Shown: positions 50,267 through 59,479, counted from the stretch's first letter. The stretch: DNA of 64,000 nt from Acetomicrobium sp. UBA5826 (GCF_002433005.1 NZ_DJHF01000025.1:62001-126000); one strand, 5' to 3'. Notes: generated by a model from the sequence alone, not told the origin. Numbers and translations: made by a program.

Positions 50267-50518
50267 TTCACCCACCTCTTTGTGTGAAATTTGAGATTGC
50301 TCATAAAAATTATACACTATATCAGCTTAGATGTTTAGAAGAATGTCCACGACTACCACACAATTTACAACACGGCTAATTCAGCAATATCGCCGAAAGA
50401 TGCTAAATATAGCTGATTTTTTACTTAGTCTCAATTTAAACACTGTTGCTAGTATAGATAAGATTCAAAGACTTTTAAGCAGGCTAAAAAAGCATGATGA
50501 TTCTATGATAATGTATTA

Positions 50519-51712
50519 TCATCTTATGGTAAGATACTTTTCGGGTACCTCCAGTTTCGTTAAACCAAGATAACCTTTACCGAAAATGTAGGTGTCTTGG
50601 TATACAAGGATATAGTTTCTCTTTTCAATTCCTGTGCTTAAGTCTTCATAGTAACTTCCGTTCCATTCAGAACCGGGAGTGTATTTTTCGTAGGCTTTTA
50701 TGAGATCCTCAATCGAAATTGTTGCTTCACCTTCGATGATTTTTCGTGCTAATTCAACAAGACCTGCAGATTCTGCATATCCGCAGGAATAAGCCCATGT
50801 GCCGAGTCGTCCGCTAGCACCTTTCTTTATAATTACATCTTCTATTTTTTGCATTATTGCAGGAAAATTGCCCTTCTCTGCAGTAAGATCGAGGCCCAAA
50901 GCACCTGGATATCCCCTTAATGGAGAAGGGACGGATGATTCGACGTAATATCCACCATAAGTGACAATTTGTCGAATAAGCGGCTCAACGTGGGCAACAT
51001 TGGTGTTGAAGAACGCCGTTTTTGGGCCATATTTTTCAAGCCACGCAGGGACCTTTTCTAATATAAACTGTTGTGCACCGGCTACTCCTACGTCGCTAAC
51101 TGGGTCTGGTGCTGTTTCAAAATGAAACCTAACCCCTATGTCATTGCATACGGCTTCCATTATGTTGCGCCTTCTCGACAGCAGTTCATAACTCATATGC
51201 CTAGGGAAGGATATATGCACAAAGTCAGTTGCTCCAATTATCTTTGCTGCTACGGGTATCAGATATCCCCTGTAAACATCATTAACGCTGGTGACTAAAT
51301 CTGCGACAGAACTAATTACGCCAGGATCCTCCTGGGCTTCTGCAGCAAAGCATAAAATGTCTGGCCTTCTTTCTTTTACGCGTCTAAAGGCTTCTGTGGT
51401 GCCAGGTATTGATTGATTGACAACAATTGCTTTTAATAAAGGATCATCAGCCAAACCTACAATTTGGCTTATTACTGTTTCCATTTCCTGCATAAAGTTG
51501 TCAGGATAAGTCACATGCACTATCATGCCACCGGATGAGGCCTCTCCGTAATCTTCGATAACTCTCTCTGCACCACGAAGTTCGTCTTCACCCTGGGAAA
51601 CCGTACCCGTTACTATACCAATATGATATGGTGCTGTAGCGTATGCTAAGTTACCGGAAAAAAGAAATAATGTGAAAATCATTACACCTACAAGATATTT
51701 GGTTTTTCTCAT
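50519..51712 (-). CDS. DUF3798-family exported protein (periplasmic-binding-like)
   Basis: This 397-residue protein has a signal peptide (residues 1-26, ending AYATAP). HIGIVTGTVSQGEDELRGAERVIEDYG, VQSIPGTTEAFRRVKERRPDILCFAAEAQEDPG (with VNQ before SIPG), and HISFPRHMSYELLSRRRNIMEAVCNDIG show a two-lobed binding-protein-like fold known as DUF3798. The ligand is unknown. It starts at ATG 51712 behind GGAGGGG, with a strong promoter, and lies between the liv operon and the divergent glutamate symporter, so an amino-acid-related role is plausible but unproven. Confidence 0.78.
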   Translation of the reverse strand: MRKTKYLVGVMIFTLFLFSGNLAYATAPYHIGIVTGTVSQGEDELRGAERVIEDYGEASSGGMIVHVTYPDNFMQEMETVISQIVGLADDPLLKAIVVNQSIPGTTEAFRRVKERRPDILCFAAEAQEDPGVISSVADLVTSVNDVYRGYLIPVAAKIIGATDFVHISFPRHMSYELLSRRRNIMEAVCNDIGVRFHFETAPDPVSDVGVAGAQQFILEKVPAWLEKYGPKTAFFNTNVAHVEPLIRQIVTYGGYYVESSVPSPLRGYPGALGLDLTAEKGNFPAIMQKIEDVIIKKGASGRLGTWAYSCGYAESAGLVELARKIIEGEATISIEDLIKAYEKYTPGSEWNGSYYEDLSTGIEKRNYILVYQDTYIFGKGYLGLTKLEVPEKYLTIR

Positions 51713-51752
51713 ACCCTTCCCCTCCTGTTAAACGATATATATGGCTTAACAA

Positions 51753-51781
51753 ATAATAATTTCTATATTATGACTTGTCAA
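51753..51781 (-). promoter_or_regulatory. Promoter of the DUF3798 gene
   Basis: On the minus strand a perfect TTGACA (51776-51781), a 17-base spacer and TATTAT (51753-51758) give a leader of about 35 bases to the ATG. Confidence 0.65.
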
Positions 51782-51933
51782 TATTATATTAATAATTTAA
51801 ATTATAGTTTTTCTAATTTGTTTAGTATGACTAGACGATATAAATTAATATAAAAATTATTAATATGCCGTATTTATATTTTATCATAGCAATTTATAAT
51901 AATGAGATATAGGGGCAAATATGTTGTTCTTTA

Positions 51934-51962
51934 TTGCACATCTTGATGTCGCTATGTAATAT
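51934..51962 (+). promoter_or_regulatory. Candidate promoter of gltS
   Basis: TTGCAC (51934-51939), a 17-base spacer and TAATAT (51957-51962) are followed by a leader of about 120 bases before the ATG. No known riboswitch is recognised in the leader. Confidence 0.45.
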
Positions 51963-52092
51963 ATATCGGCGAGGTTATGCATTTTCGTAGGTTAAATTTT
52001 ACCGCAGAAAAGGTGTTTGGAGGGATTGTTCATGTAAAACGGCCTGGGAATTATCGAGGTTTTTAATATCAATTTAAAAGGAGGTTCATCGA

Positions 52093-53331
52093 ATGTCATG
52101 GGGTGTGATTAACGACATATTTACAATCAATCTAGATGGCATGTGGACTACAGCTTTAGCTGCTGTGCTGCTTTTGGTTGGGTATGGTTTGAGGCGACGA
52201 ATAGACATTTTAGAGCATTTTTGCATTCCTGCTCCGGTTATCGGCGGTGTTTTAATGTCGCTATTGGTCTTGCTCCTGCACCACCAGGGAGGCAGTTCAA
52301 TTAAATTCAACACTGCCCTTCAGTCTCCCTTGATGATAGCCTTTTTCACGACCGTTGGCATCGGGGGCAGCTTTGGACTGCTCAAGCGAGGCGGGAAAGC
52401 CCTAATCATCTACCTGGTTTTTTGTTGGGGAATGGCGCTTTTCCAAAACGGCTTCGGGGTCGGCTTGGCGAAGCTGTTAGGTGTACATCCTGTTTTGGGC
52501 GTCATGGCCGGTGCTGCCTCTTTGGAAGGAGGACATGGAGGAGCAGCAGCTTTTGGCCCTGTTGCGGAAAGCTTAGGCGTTTCAGGAGCGCAAGTAGTTG
52601 CAATCGCTTCGGCTACATACGGGCTGATCGCGGGAGGTCTTTTGGGAGGCCCTGTTGCCAGGTGGTTGATAGATCGCTATAAAGTAACGATTAGAGCGAA
52701 CAACGATGTAGTTTATACGCAACATCTACAAGAGGCTAAGGAGGAAAAGCACGAGGGGTTTGCCAGTTTCGATTTTATAAAGATGCTGGCACTCGTATTA
52801 GTGATAATGGCTCTTGGTAGTTTTGTAACGGGTAAAGTTAAGGAGTTGTACAATTTCAGTCTTCCCGGGTACGTGGCTGCCATGTTTGTGGCGGTGGTGT
52901 TTCGCAACATAAACGATCATGTTAAGCTCGTAAAATTGCACGACAAAGCCATAGAGTTAATCTCAGATGTATCTTTGGGTATATTTTTAACTATGGCGAT
53001 GATGAGTCTGCGAATATGGGAATTATACGATCTGGCTGTTCCCTTGATCGTAATTCTCGTAATGCAGACGGTAGCAATTTTGTTGTTAGCTGCCTTTTTA
53101 CTTTTCAGGATATTGGGCAAGGACTATGATGCTGCTGTAATGTGTGCCGGACTTGTAGGACACGGATTGGGAGCCACTCCTAACGCGGTGGCGAACATGA
53201 GCGCTGTTTGCGAGCATTACAAGGTCATGTCTTACAAAGCTTTTCTAATTATACCTTTATGTGGGGCGGTGTTAATCGACCTAGTTGGCATTCCTTCTAT
53301 AGTATGGTTTATAAATTATTTTGCAAATTAA
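52093..53331 (+). CDS. gltS: Sodium/glutamate symporter
   Basis: This 412-residue membrane protein has about ten to twelve hydrophobic segments. The GltS family features are RRIDILEHFCIPAPVIGGVL near the N-terminus, FFTTVGIGGSFGLLKRGGK, the glycine-rich LGVMAGAASLEGGHGGAAAFGP re-entrant region, and the C-terminal CAGLVGHGLGATPNAVANMSAV. It imports glutamate with Na+. ATG 52093 follows AAAAGGAGG. It is monocistronic with a strong terminator, and suits an organism living on amino acids. Confidence 0.93.
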   Translation: MSWGVINDIFTINLDGMWTTALAAVLLLVGYGLRRRIDILEHFCIPAPVIGGVLMSLLVLLLHHQGGSSIKFNTALQSPLMIAFFTTVGIGGSFGLLKRGGKALIIYLVFCWGMALFQNGFGVGLAKLLGVHPVLGVMAGAASLEGGHGGAAAFGPVAESLGVSGAQVVAIASATYGLIAGGLLGGPVARWLIDRYKVTIRANNDVVYTQHLQEAKEEKHEGFASFDFIKMLALVLVIMALGSFVTGKVKELYNFSLPGYVAAMFVAVVFRNINDHVKLVKLHDKAIELISDVSLGIFLTMAMMSLRIWELYDLAVPLIVILVMQTVAILLLAAFLLFRILGKDYDAAVMCAGLVGHGLGATPNAVANMSAVCEHYKVMSYKAFLIIPLCGAVLIDLVGIPSIVWFINYFAN

Positions 53332-53387
53332 CACATATATGATCGTAATATAGTCGTATAAGGTTATTCTAAAATATAGAATTACTA

Positions 53388-53432
53388 TTTATCCCCCTGA
53401 GATTTTTTCGATATTCTCAGGGGGATAAATAA
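53388..53432 (+). terminator. Terminator after gltS
   Basis: TTTATCCCCCTGAGA (53388-53402) pairs perfectly (15 bp) with TCTCAGGGGGATAAA (53415-53429) around a 12-base T-rich loop. Confidence 0.85.
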
Positions 53433-53493
53433 ATTCAAGCTTATATGCGTTTTTGTAGTATCATTTTTACATGAAATAAACGGAGGTGAAAGA

Positions 53494-54186
53494 GTGAAGT
53501 TATCTAAAAAAGCAAAAGCCTTTGTGTCCTGGAGCGGAGGAAAGGATTGTTGTCTGGCGATGCATAAGGCGAGGGATGCAGAACCCCTCGTTCTTTTAAA
53601 TATGGCTACAGAAGATGCAGGAAGATCTATGACACACGGACTTTCCAGTACAGCCCTGCGACTGCAGTCCGACTGTATAGGATTGCCGTTGATTCAACAA
53701 ACCACAACCTGGAATACCTATGAGAGAAACTTTAAAGATATAGCAGGGAGGTTGAAGCAAGAAGGAATTGAAGCCGGCATTTTTGGCGACATAGATCTCG
53801 AGGAGCACCGAACATGGATAGAGAGAGTATGTGCCGATATTGGCATCGAACCCATGTTTCCTCTATGGCAAAAAGATAGATCGAGTCTGTTGGAGGAACT
53901 GATATCTTCCGGATTTAAGGCCATTGTGGTTACTGCAAAGATGGATATGATTAGTGAAAGATATCTAGGTCGTCCTATTGACACCTCGTTCGTAGAATAT
54001 GTCAAAGAAATAGCCATAGACATTAATGGCGAAAACGGCGAATACCATACCTTCGTAATTGATGGTCCTTTGTTCAAAAAGAAAATCGAAATTGCTAAAG
54101 GTCAAATTATATATAAAGACAGCTACATGTTCTACGATATGGTTGAATTAATTACAAAAAAGAAAGAGATAACGGCAAATGAATGA
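53494..54186 (+). CDS. Dph6/MJ0570-related PP-loop ATP pyrophosphatase (diphthine-ammonia ligase family)
   Basis: This 230-residue protein has the PP-loop FVSWSGGKDCCLAM (SGGKD, residues 13-17). The family motifs LQSDCIGLPLIQ, GIEAGIFGDIDLEEHRTWIERVCADIGIEPMFPLW and the C-terminal DINGENGEYHTFVIDGPLF follow; the last is the amidating-enzyme signature E-N-G-E-Y-H-T-x-V. Eukaryotic and archaeal members make diphthamide on EF2; bacteria lack diphthamide, so the substrate here is unknown. GTG 53494 follows GGAGGTG. It overlaps the next PP-loop gene by eight bases. Confidence 0.85.
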   Translation: MKLSKKAKAFVSWSGGKDCCLAMHKARDAEPLVLLNMATEDAGRSMTHGLSSTALRLQSDCIGLPLIQQTTTWNTYERNFKDIAGRLKQEGIEAGIFGDIDLEEHRTWIERVCADIGIEPMFPLWQKDRSSLLEELISSGFKAIVVTAKMDMISERYLGRPIDTSFVEYVKEIAIDINGENGEYHTFVIDGPLFKKKIEIAKGQIIYKDSYMFYDMVELITKKKEITANE

Positions 54187-55096
54187 ATTTGTAAGGACTC
54201 TTAAAAAGGTCGTTGAAACCAATTTAGGCGATGGTTTGCTGCTTTCGGGCGGCATAGATTCAACGGTATTAGCCTGTCTTGCACCTTCAGCGATCGCCTT
54301 TACGATAGATCTTGAGTCCAAGGGTGAAGATATTGAGTATGCTAAAATGGTAACGGAAATTTTGGGTATGAAACATTTTCGCCTGACAGTATCTATTGAA
54401 GAAGCTATAGAAGCAATCCCTATCATCATAAAAATCCTTAAAATCTTTGACCCTGCCATACCTAACGATATCGTCGTCTATTTCGGCTTGAAATTGGCAA
54501 AAGAAAAGGGGTGCGTAAGTGTTATGACAGGGGATGGAGGTGATGAGCTGTTTGGGGGATATTCTTATATGGCAGAGCTCAATTTAAACGAATATATACC
54601 AAAAATAGCGCATAACCTCTCATTTTCATCTAATAAATTGAGCAAAGCCATTGATTTAGAAATTAAGCAACCATTTCTGGATGAAGAGTTTATTGACTAT
54701 GCCCTTAAGATCGATTGCGATGAAAAAATAAAGAAAATTGACGGTAAAATATATAACAAATGGATACTTCGAAAAAGCTTCGAGGGTTTTCTACCGCACT
54801 ATATCGTTTGGAGACAAAAATCACCTCTTGAACAAGGTTCCGGAATGACTTTGCTTCGCGACATATTGGAATCTAAGATAACTGACGTAGAATTCAGGAC
54901 AAAAGAAAGAGATTACAAGATTAAATTCAGGAGCAAAGAGCATCTGTATTACTATGAGATATATAGACGGGTAGTAGGTGAAATTCCTCAACCTTCCGGA
55001 GAAGAGCAAAGATGTCTATATTGCGGTGCCGGTATTAGCCGAGGAAGAGATCATTGCCGAGTCTGTGGCGGAATTCAATCCCAGTGGCGTCAATAA
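54179..55096 (+). CDS. Asparagine-synthase-like PP-loop protein with C-terminal zinc ribbon
   Basis: This 305-residue protein contains only the synthetase half of asparagine synthase: LLLSGGIDSTVLACLAPSAIAFTIDLE (PP-loop SGGIDS), MTGDGGDELFGGYSYM, EIKQPFLDEEFIDYAL and KWILRKSFEGFLPHYIVWRQKSPLEQGSG. There is no N-terminal glutaminase domain. After about residue 280 a CLYCGAGISRGRDHCRVCGG segment provides a four-cysteine zinc ribbon. It probably adenylates a carboxylate and transfers nitrogen from another source. The eight-base overlap with the Dph6-like gene implies a joint function. Confidence 0.8.
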   Translation: MNEFVRTLKKVVETNLGDGLLLSGGIDSTVLACLAPSAIAFTIDLESKGEDIEYAKMVTEILGMKHFRLTVSIEEAIEAIPIIIKILKIFDPAIPNDIVVYFGLKLAKEKGCVSVMTGDGGDELFGGYSYMAELNLNEYIPKIAHNLSFSSNKLSKAIDLEIKQPFLDEEFIDYALKIDCDEKIKKIDGKIYNKWILRKSFEGFLPHYIVWRQKSPLEQGSGMTLLRDILESKITDVEFRTKERDYKIKFRSKEHLYYYEIYRRVVGEIPQPSGEEQRCLYCGAGISRGRDHCRVCGGIQSQWRQ

Positions 55097-55399
55097 CAGC
55101 GTAAAAGTAGGCGGATTATTTGAATTGCTAAATTACATGCCACCAGATGGAAGCAATACAACCTCAAAATTTTTTTACAGCTAAATGGTTACTTTTTGCG
55201 GCTCTATAATCTTTAGTGAGAAATCTGGCTTTGAAAATACAATGGTGGTAAGAACCAAGTGGTAGGCTTACCAGGTATGCAGAAGGCATGGTCTTGTCGC
55301 TTTAAAAGATATTCTTAAGTTGCAAGAAAGAATTTAAGCGACAGAGGAAGGTAAAAGGTAGACGAGCTTTAGGCCTGATAGTCCCTGAACCTAAAGGCT
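55097..55399. other. Non-coding stretch with eroded transposase sequence
   Basis: No intact gene is present. Short pieces in changing frames (for example ALKDILKLQERI near 55300) may belong to the transposase relic that follows. Confidence 0.4.
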
Positions 55400-55624
55400 T
55401 CTGACGTTGCCGAGTTGCGCTGGTGGGGCAATACCCTAAAACGGTGGCGACAACCTATATTAAACTACTTCGACAACAGGACTACCAATGCCTTCACAGA
55501 GGGCTGTAACACCAAGATAAAGATGCTCAAGCGCTTCTCCTTTGGCCTGCGGGACGCAACAATCTATACGAGGAAGGTGTTGTTGGGATTCTTATCACCG
55601 GAGTGTTTCCACACTGCTTGAAAT
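55400..55624 (+). pseudogene. ISL3-type transposase, C-terminal remnant
   Basis: The open segment WWGNTLKRWRQPILNYFDNR, TTNAFTEGCNTKIKMLKRFSFGLRDATIYTRKVLLG matches the C-terminal end of ISL3-family (IS204/IS1001/IS1096/IS1165) transposases, where a (T)NG-x-x-EG-x-N-x-x-I-K-x-x-K-R-x-x-(F/Y)G signature carries the catalytic Glu. Only about 70 of more than 400 residues survive, and the frame is closed upstream. It is a relic directly before the CRISPR-cas operon. Confidence 0.7.
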
Positions 55625-55836
55625 AGAGCCGGATAGAGCTTGACATTGTGATAGCAATTTAGTACAGTATGCTCAGTTATTGCGTTCTATATAAATAAAG
55701 TTAATCTATCCTAATTATTGCCACACAAATATGTCGTGTTAACTTGTCTGAGATATTATTTTATAAGTTATTATGTTTAATAAAAACATATGCGCTATAT
55801 AACAATTATTAAAAATATTAGAATGAGGTTTATTAT
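55625..55836. other. Leader region of the cas operon
   Basis: This AT-rich region has no ORF and no CRISPR repeats. A possible promoter is TTAACT with TATAAG 17 bases downstream (around 55739-55767), leaving a leader of about 65 bases to cas6. Confidence 0.35.
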
Positions 55837-56610
55837 ATGAAATTAACACTTTTATTTAATGTAACTTCAAGTGATAGCTTGGTTTTGGGAAGGAAAAATC
55901 AATATTTACTTCAAGCTATGGTTTACAATTTGTTGGATCCAGAATATGCTGATTTTCTCCATAAGGAAGGATTCGTTTACAAAGGTAAGCGCCACTTTAA
56001 ATTGTTTAGTTTCTCTAAGCTTTATAGTAGTGTCCCTATAAAGCTAAAAGATGACCTGGTATTTTTTCAACCTCCCATAAGGTTAGTGATTACATCTCCT
56101 ATTAACTCAATTCTAAAACAACTGGCTACCAATGCTTTATCGTTAGGTGAAATAAAGCTAGGAAACAATTTACTTACATGTAAAGAAGTAAAAATCGAAT
56201 CTCCTTGTGTTGATAGCGAAGAGATTGAATGTCATACTCTTTCCCCGATAGTGTGTTATTCTACACTAAAAAAATATGATAAAAGCAATTTCACTTACTA
56301 TTATTCCCCTAAAGAAAAAGAATTTAGGGAGCAAATTTATGCCAATTTGATAAAGAAATTTCAGATAATAGCCCCACAAGAAGATATTCCGGACGGTACA
56401 ATAAAAATTGAATTTACCGGCAGAGCAAAGGAGGAAGTTAAGTTTTTTAGCCCCAGAGACAATCGCCCTATAAAGGGGTGGAGTGGCAAATTTAGGCTTT
56501 ATGGCCCGAAAGTTTTGCTTCAAGTTGCCTTGGATGCTGGACTTGGTGCAAAGAACAGCGCTGGGTTTGGGTGTATAGAGTTTCTGCCAAATGAAAGAGG
56601 AAGGAGGTGA
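55837..56610 (+). CDS. cas6: CRISPR-associated endoribonuclease Cas6
   Basis: This 257-residue protein has tandem ferredoxin-like folds. The C-terminal glycine-rich loop GLGAKNSAGFGCIEF (about residues 235-249) and the preceding RDNRPIKGWSGKFRLYGPKVLLQVALDAG are the hallmark of Cas6. It cuts pre-crRNA within repeats and may stay bound to the crRNA 3' end. It is the first gene of the operon. The 3' end lies four bases before the chosen cas8b start. Confidence 0.9.
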   Translation: MKLTLLFNVTSSDSLVLGRKNQYLLQAMVYNLLDPEYADFLHKEGFVYKGKRHFKLFSFSKLYSSVPIKLKDDLVFFQPPIRLVITSPINSILKQLATNALSLGEIKLGNNLLTCKEVKIESPCVDSEEIECHTLSPIVCYSTLKKYDKSNFTYYYSPKEKEFREQIYANLIKKFQIIAPQEDIPDGTIKIEFTGRAKEEVKFFSPRDNRPIKGWSGKFRLYGPKVLLQVALDAGLGAKNSAGFGCIEFLPNERGRR

Positions 56611-56614
56611 AGAT

Positions 56615-58105
56615 ATGGGATTTTTAAAGGCCGTTTATGAACTTGGCAAAGTCGAATTAGGGTCGAAAAATAAGAGTGCAGAACCTTATTTTTCTGATAT
56701 AGACAGTTTCCTGCAACTTCCCATGCCGATAATAGAAGATGATCAAAGACAGGGCAGAGAAATAAGGATATGGCTGAACGTAAGGGATAGGGATGCTAAA
56801 TGTTTAGAAGTTACTGGCATAGCAAAGATAGACCTAAAAGACTATTTGAACAGTAACGATGCGGACAAAATTAATGAGACAAAACAAAAAATGCTTTACA
56901 GGGAACCACCTGGTTCCAGTACCCAGTGGAGATACTCTCCTGTATATAAGTTGCGAAAGGCAACTGCAAACCCTCATAGTGCATTACTTGGGAAACGTGG
57001 AACATGGAGGGACGATAACGACTCCAGGTATTATAAGCTTTACAAGACAGTATTAAAACCACTTGAAGACATTGGCGTGTTTTCAAGTGGGAGCGCAGAC
57101 CTTATAATGTCGGAGCTTGAAGAAAAAGCGGACAGAATTGCCGAACTTTGGAAGGACAAAAAAAGATCATACATTTTAATCTTCGGAATTAACGATAACG
57201 GCAATTTTTTGTATCCAGGGGAGTTAGGGATTTTTCGTAATCATTTTAAGTCAAGATTAGAGCCAAACATTGGCGGGAAGATGTCTGCGACTTGTAGTTT
57301 GTGTCACGCAAAGGCTGAATCTGGCGCGAACCTGGATAAAATCTTTAAATTTTCAACGTTCGACAAGGAAAGCTTTCTTCCAGGGATTAAAGATGGCCAT
57401 GGTGTCCGCGAAAAAGTGTTTCCACTATGCGATGACTGCATATCGGTTATGTCCATGGGAAGGGAGGTTTTGGATGGACGTTTTTTTGACAGACAAACTA
57501 TCCCAAATATGAACATATATGTAGTCCCTGAGCTGATCTTCGGAAATGCAGAACTTGATGACGTTGCAGTCAATGTGGAGAACTTCATTAAAAGTGGCCT
57601 CAAGAAAGCGGAGAGATTGTTTAGCTACCTTGCAAAGCAGGATGAAATTTTGGTTTACCATTTTGTTTTTTGGGAAGAGAACCAAGCTCAAGAGCAATTG
57701 CACGTAATGGTGGAAGATGTGCCTCCATCGAGATTAAAATGCCTGGAAAGACTGTGGTAGGATACTTATAAGGTATTGCTTTGGAAGGATGCTGGAAAGA
57801 CTGAATTTCGACCCGGAGACATAGGCGTCGATCTTGATCAGACATTTAGAGCCATTTATTCTACCTTAATATCCTTATCCGGAAAAGATGAAGCTGACAA
57901 AAAAGTCATGCGCAAGCGGATAATAAACATCATTAGCAAATTACTTGGCGGCAAAACAGTGGATGTAGAATTTGTTAAACAGCTGATGGTCTCTAGATTT
58001 GCCGGGTTATTTGCGGATACTCAATGGATCAGATTTGGACACTGGGAGCTTAGAAAGATGATGGCGGTATTGGAGTTTTTAGGTAAGGCGAATGGTAGGA
58101 GGTGA
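56615..58105 (+). pseudogene. cas8b: Cas8b/Csh1 (TM1802-type) large subunit with in-frame TAG
   Basis: ATG 56615 follows AGGAGGTGAAG and opens a Cas8b-type large subunit (FLKAVYELGKVELGSKNKSA) with the family zinc finger CSLCHAKAESG ... FPLCDDCISVM near residues 227-275. Codon 382 is TAG (57758-57760). Translation in the same frame continues DTYKVLLWKDAGKTEFRPGDIGVDLDQTFRAIYSTL and stays open to 58105, ending near residue 496. No frameshift is involved. It is either a point nonsense mutation that truncates the effector, suppressed amber read-through, or a sequencing error. A TTG at 57776 could restart the last 109 residues, but no good ribosome site precedes it. Confidence 0.8.
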
Positions 58106-58113
58106 GTTAATTT

Positions 58114-58575
58114 ATGAAGCTGGATTTCTTCGATGAATTCACGGATCCATACCTTAAGACCAAAAGTGGCAGGGGTGTTTTTTTGGCTGGGGTTGTATTG
58201 GGCTTTATAGCAAGATCTCAGGCCAAGGGAGATTTTCAAGGCTCGCCTGAAGATATAAGTACATCTCCGCTTTTCAAGCAACTTAATTTTGGACGTATGA
58301 GCAAAAGAGATCTGTTTAAGCATCTTGCGAGGGTCCCCGAGCTTGTAAGGGCATATCATCTCGATTATGCCGATATGATTGAATCCCTATGTGCAAAGGC
58401 TGGAGAGTTAATCTTGCAAAAAGATGACAAAGGGCGTGACTTAGGCGTGGACGGCAACTTCGTGTTCTCCGTGGCCTTTTTGAACGCTCGCAAGTACTTC
58501 TGGACGATTTTTGGTAAGAAAGATGTTTCTGAGATAGAACCTACGATGGAGGAGGAAGCTCAAGATGTCATTTGA
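58114..58575 (+). CDS. Separate Cas8b C-terminal domain / Cas11-like small subunit
   Basis: This helical protein of 153 residues starts at ATG 58114, eleven bases after GGAGGTG, and overlaps cas7 by 11 bases. GRGVFLAGVVLGFIARSQ followed by helices (SPLFKQLNFGRMSKRDLFKHLARVPELVRAYHLDY) resembles the C-terminal helical bundle of TM1802/Csh1 Cas8b proteins, which is normally fused to the large subunit. In other type I-B systems this same part is also made separately from an internal start as Cas11b. Here it has its own gene. The assignment as small subunit is inference. Confidence 0.65.
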   Translation: MKLDFFDEFTDPYLKTKSGRGVFLAGVVLGFIARSQAKGDFQGSPEDISTSPLFKQLNFGRMSKRDLFKHLARVPELVRAYHLDYADMIESLCAKAGELILQKDDKGRDLGVDGNFVFSVAFLNARKYFWTIFGKKDVSEIEPTMEEEAQDVI

Positions 58576-59473
58576 AAACAGGCGGGAGTATTTGTTTGTT
58601 TACTCGGTCAAAGATGCTAATCCCAACGGCGATCCTTTGGATGCCAATCATCCAAGATATGATGAAGAGTCCGGTCAAATAATGGTTTCAGACGTAAGGA
58701 TCAAACGTACTGTTCGAGATCAGTGGCTTAGGGAAGACAAGGTTATCTTTGTCGACGGAGAAGCCAAGACACTTGCGAATCGCGTAAGCGAGTTAAAGGA
58801 AAGGTTTAGTCGCGATACAGGAAGAGAGATACTTTCGCAATGCATCGATACCAGGTTGTTTGGGGCAACCTATGCTCTTGGTAAAGAGGCATTTTCATGG
58901 ACTGGTCCGGTACAATTCAAGTGGGGTCGATCACTACATAGGGCTGAGGCAAAATTTGTCCAGGGTACAGCGGCTTTTGCTACAAAGGAAGCCAGCGAGC
59001 AGCGTTCATTTCGCAACGAATACATTGTACCATTTGCATTGATAGCTGTTTACGGCATCGCTAATCAGTATGCTTCTAGACAGACCAACGCGTCCGATGA
59101 CGATCTCGATGCCCTGTTTGAGGCCCTTTGGAAAGGTACGGCCAATTTGATAACAAGAAGCAAAATAGGGCATACCCCTAGACTTCTCATCGAATTTAAA
59201 TACGTTGCAGGTTTTGACGGAGCCTTGGGGTCTTTAGATGAAAAAGTTGTGCTCAAATCATTAAAAGGAGAACCTTTATCTGATGATGAACAGTTGGCCT
59301 TGAGGTCCATTGATGAAGTTAAGTTGGACATTAGCGAGGTTGCAGACAAGGCATCTCTTATAAAGAACAAAATAGAAACAGTAAGAATCGTTAAGGATGC
59401 AGCAGTTCGGGTTGAACCGCTAGATAAGTTGGAGGATATTTTCGGAGGCAACCTGAAAATAGAGGTCAGGTGA
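58565..59473 (+). CDS. cas7: Type I-B CRISPR backbone protein Cas7 (Csh2)
   Basis: This 302-residue RAMP-fold protein binds crRNA along the Cascade backbone. The Csh2 features are YLFVYSVKDANPNGDPLDANHPRYDEESGQIMVSDVRIKRTVRDQW at the N-terminus, DTRLFGATYAL, FKWGRSLHRAEAKFVQGTAAFA and RNEYIVPFALIAVYGIANQYAS. ATG 58565 lies behind GGAGGAAG within the end of the preceding gene. It is intact and of normal length. Confidence 0.93.
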   Translation: MSFENRREYLFVYSVKDANPNGDPLDANHPRYDEESGQIMVSDVRIKRTVRDQWLREDKVIFVDGEAKTLANRVSELKERFSRDTGREILSQCIDTRLFGATYALGKEAFSWTGPVQFKWGRSLHRAEAKFVQGTAAFATKEASEQRSFRNEYIVPFALIAVYGIANQYASRQTNASDDDLDALFEALWKGTANLITRSKIGHTPRLLIEFKYVAGFDGALGSLDEKVVLKSLKGEPLSDDEQLALRSIDEVKLDISEVADKASLIKNKIETVRIVKDAAVRVEPLDKLEDIFGGNLKIEVR

Positions 59474-59479
59474 AAGGCT

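Larger units (their letters stand above)
51713..52092. other. AT-rich divergent intergenic region
   Basis: These 380 bases lie between the DUF3798 gene (minus) and gltS (plus). No ORF is supported. It contains promoter candidates in both directions (51753-51781 minus, 51934-51962 plus). Confidence 0.5.

Noticed and set aside
50331..50573. 80-residue ORF between livK and the DUF3798 gene on the plus strand
   Set aside because: It has no ribosome site, overlaps the 3' end of the DUF3798 gene on the other strand and lies across the livK promoter region; its composition shows no domain.
54978..55184. 68-residue ORF overlapping the asparagine-synthase-like gene
   Set aside because: Most of it is a shifted frame of the zinc-ribbon region; no ribosome site and no similarity of its own.
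55625..55836. CRISPR array upstream of cas6
   Set aside because: No repeated unit of 25-37 bases occurs in this interval.
57758..57760. Pyrrolysine as explanation of the cas8b TAG
   Set aside because: Nothing in the window (no pyl genes, no PYLIS-like context) supports it; a point nonsense mutation or read error is simpler.
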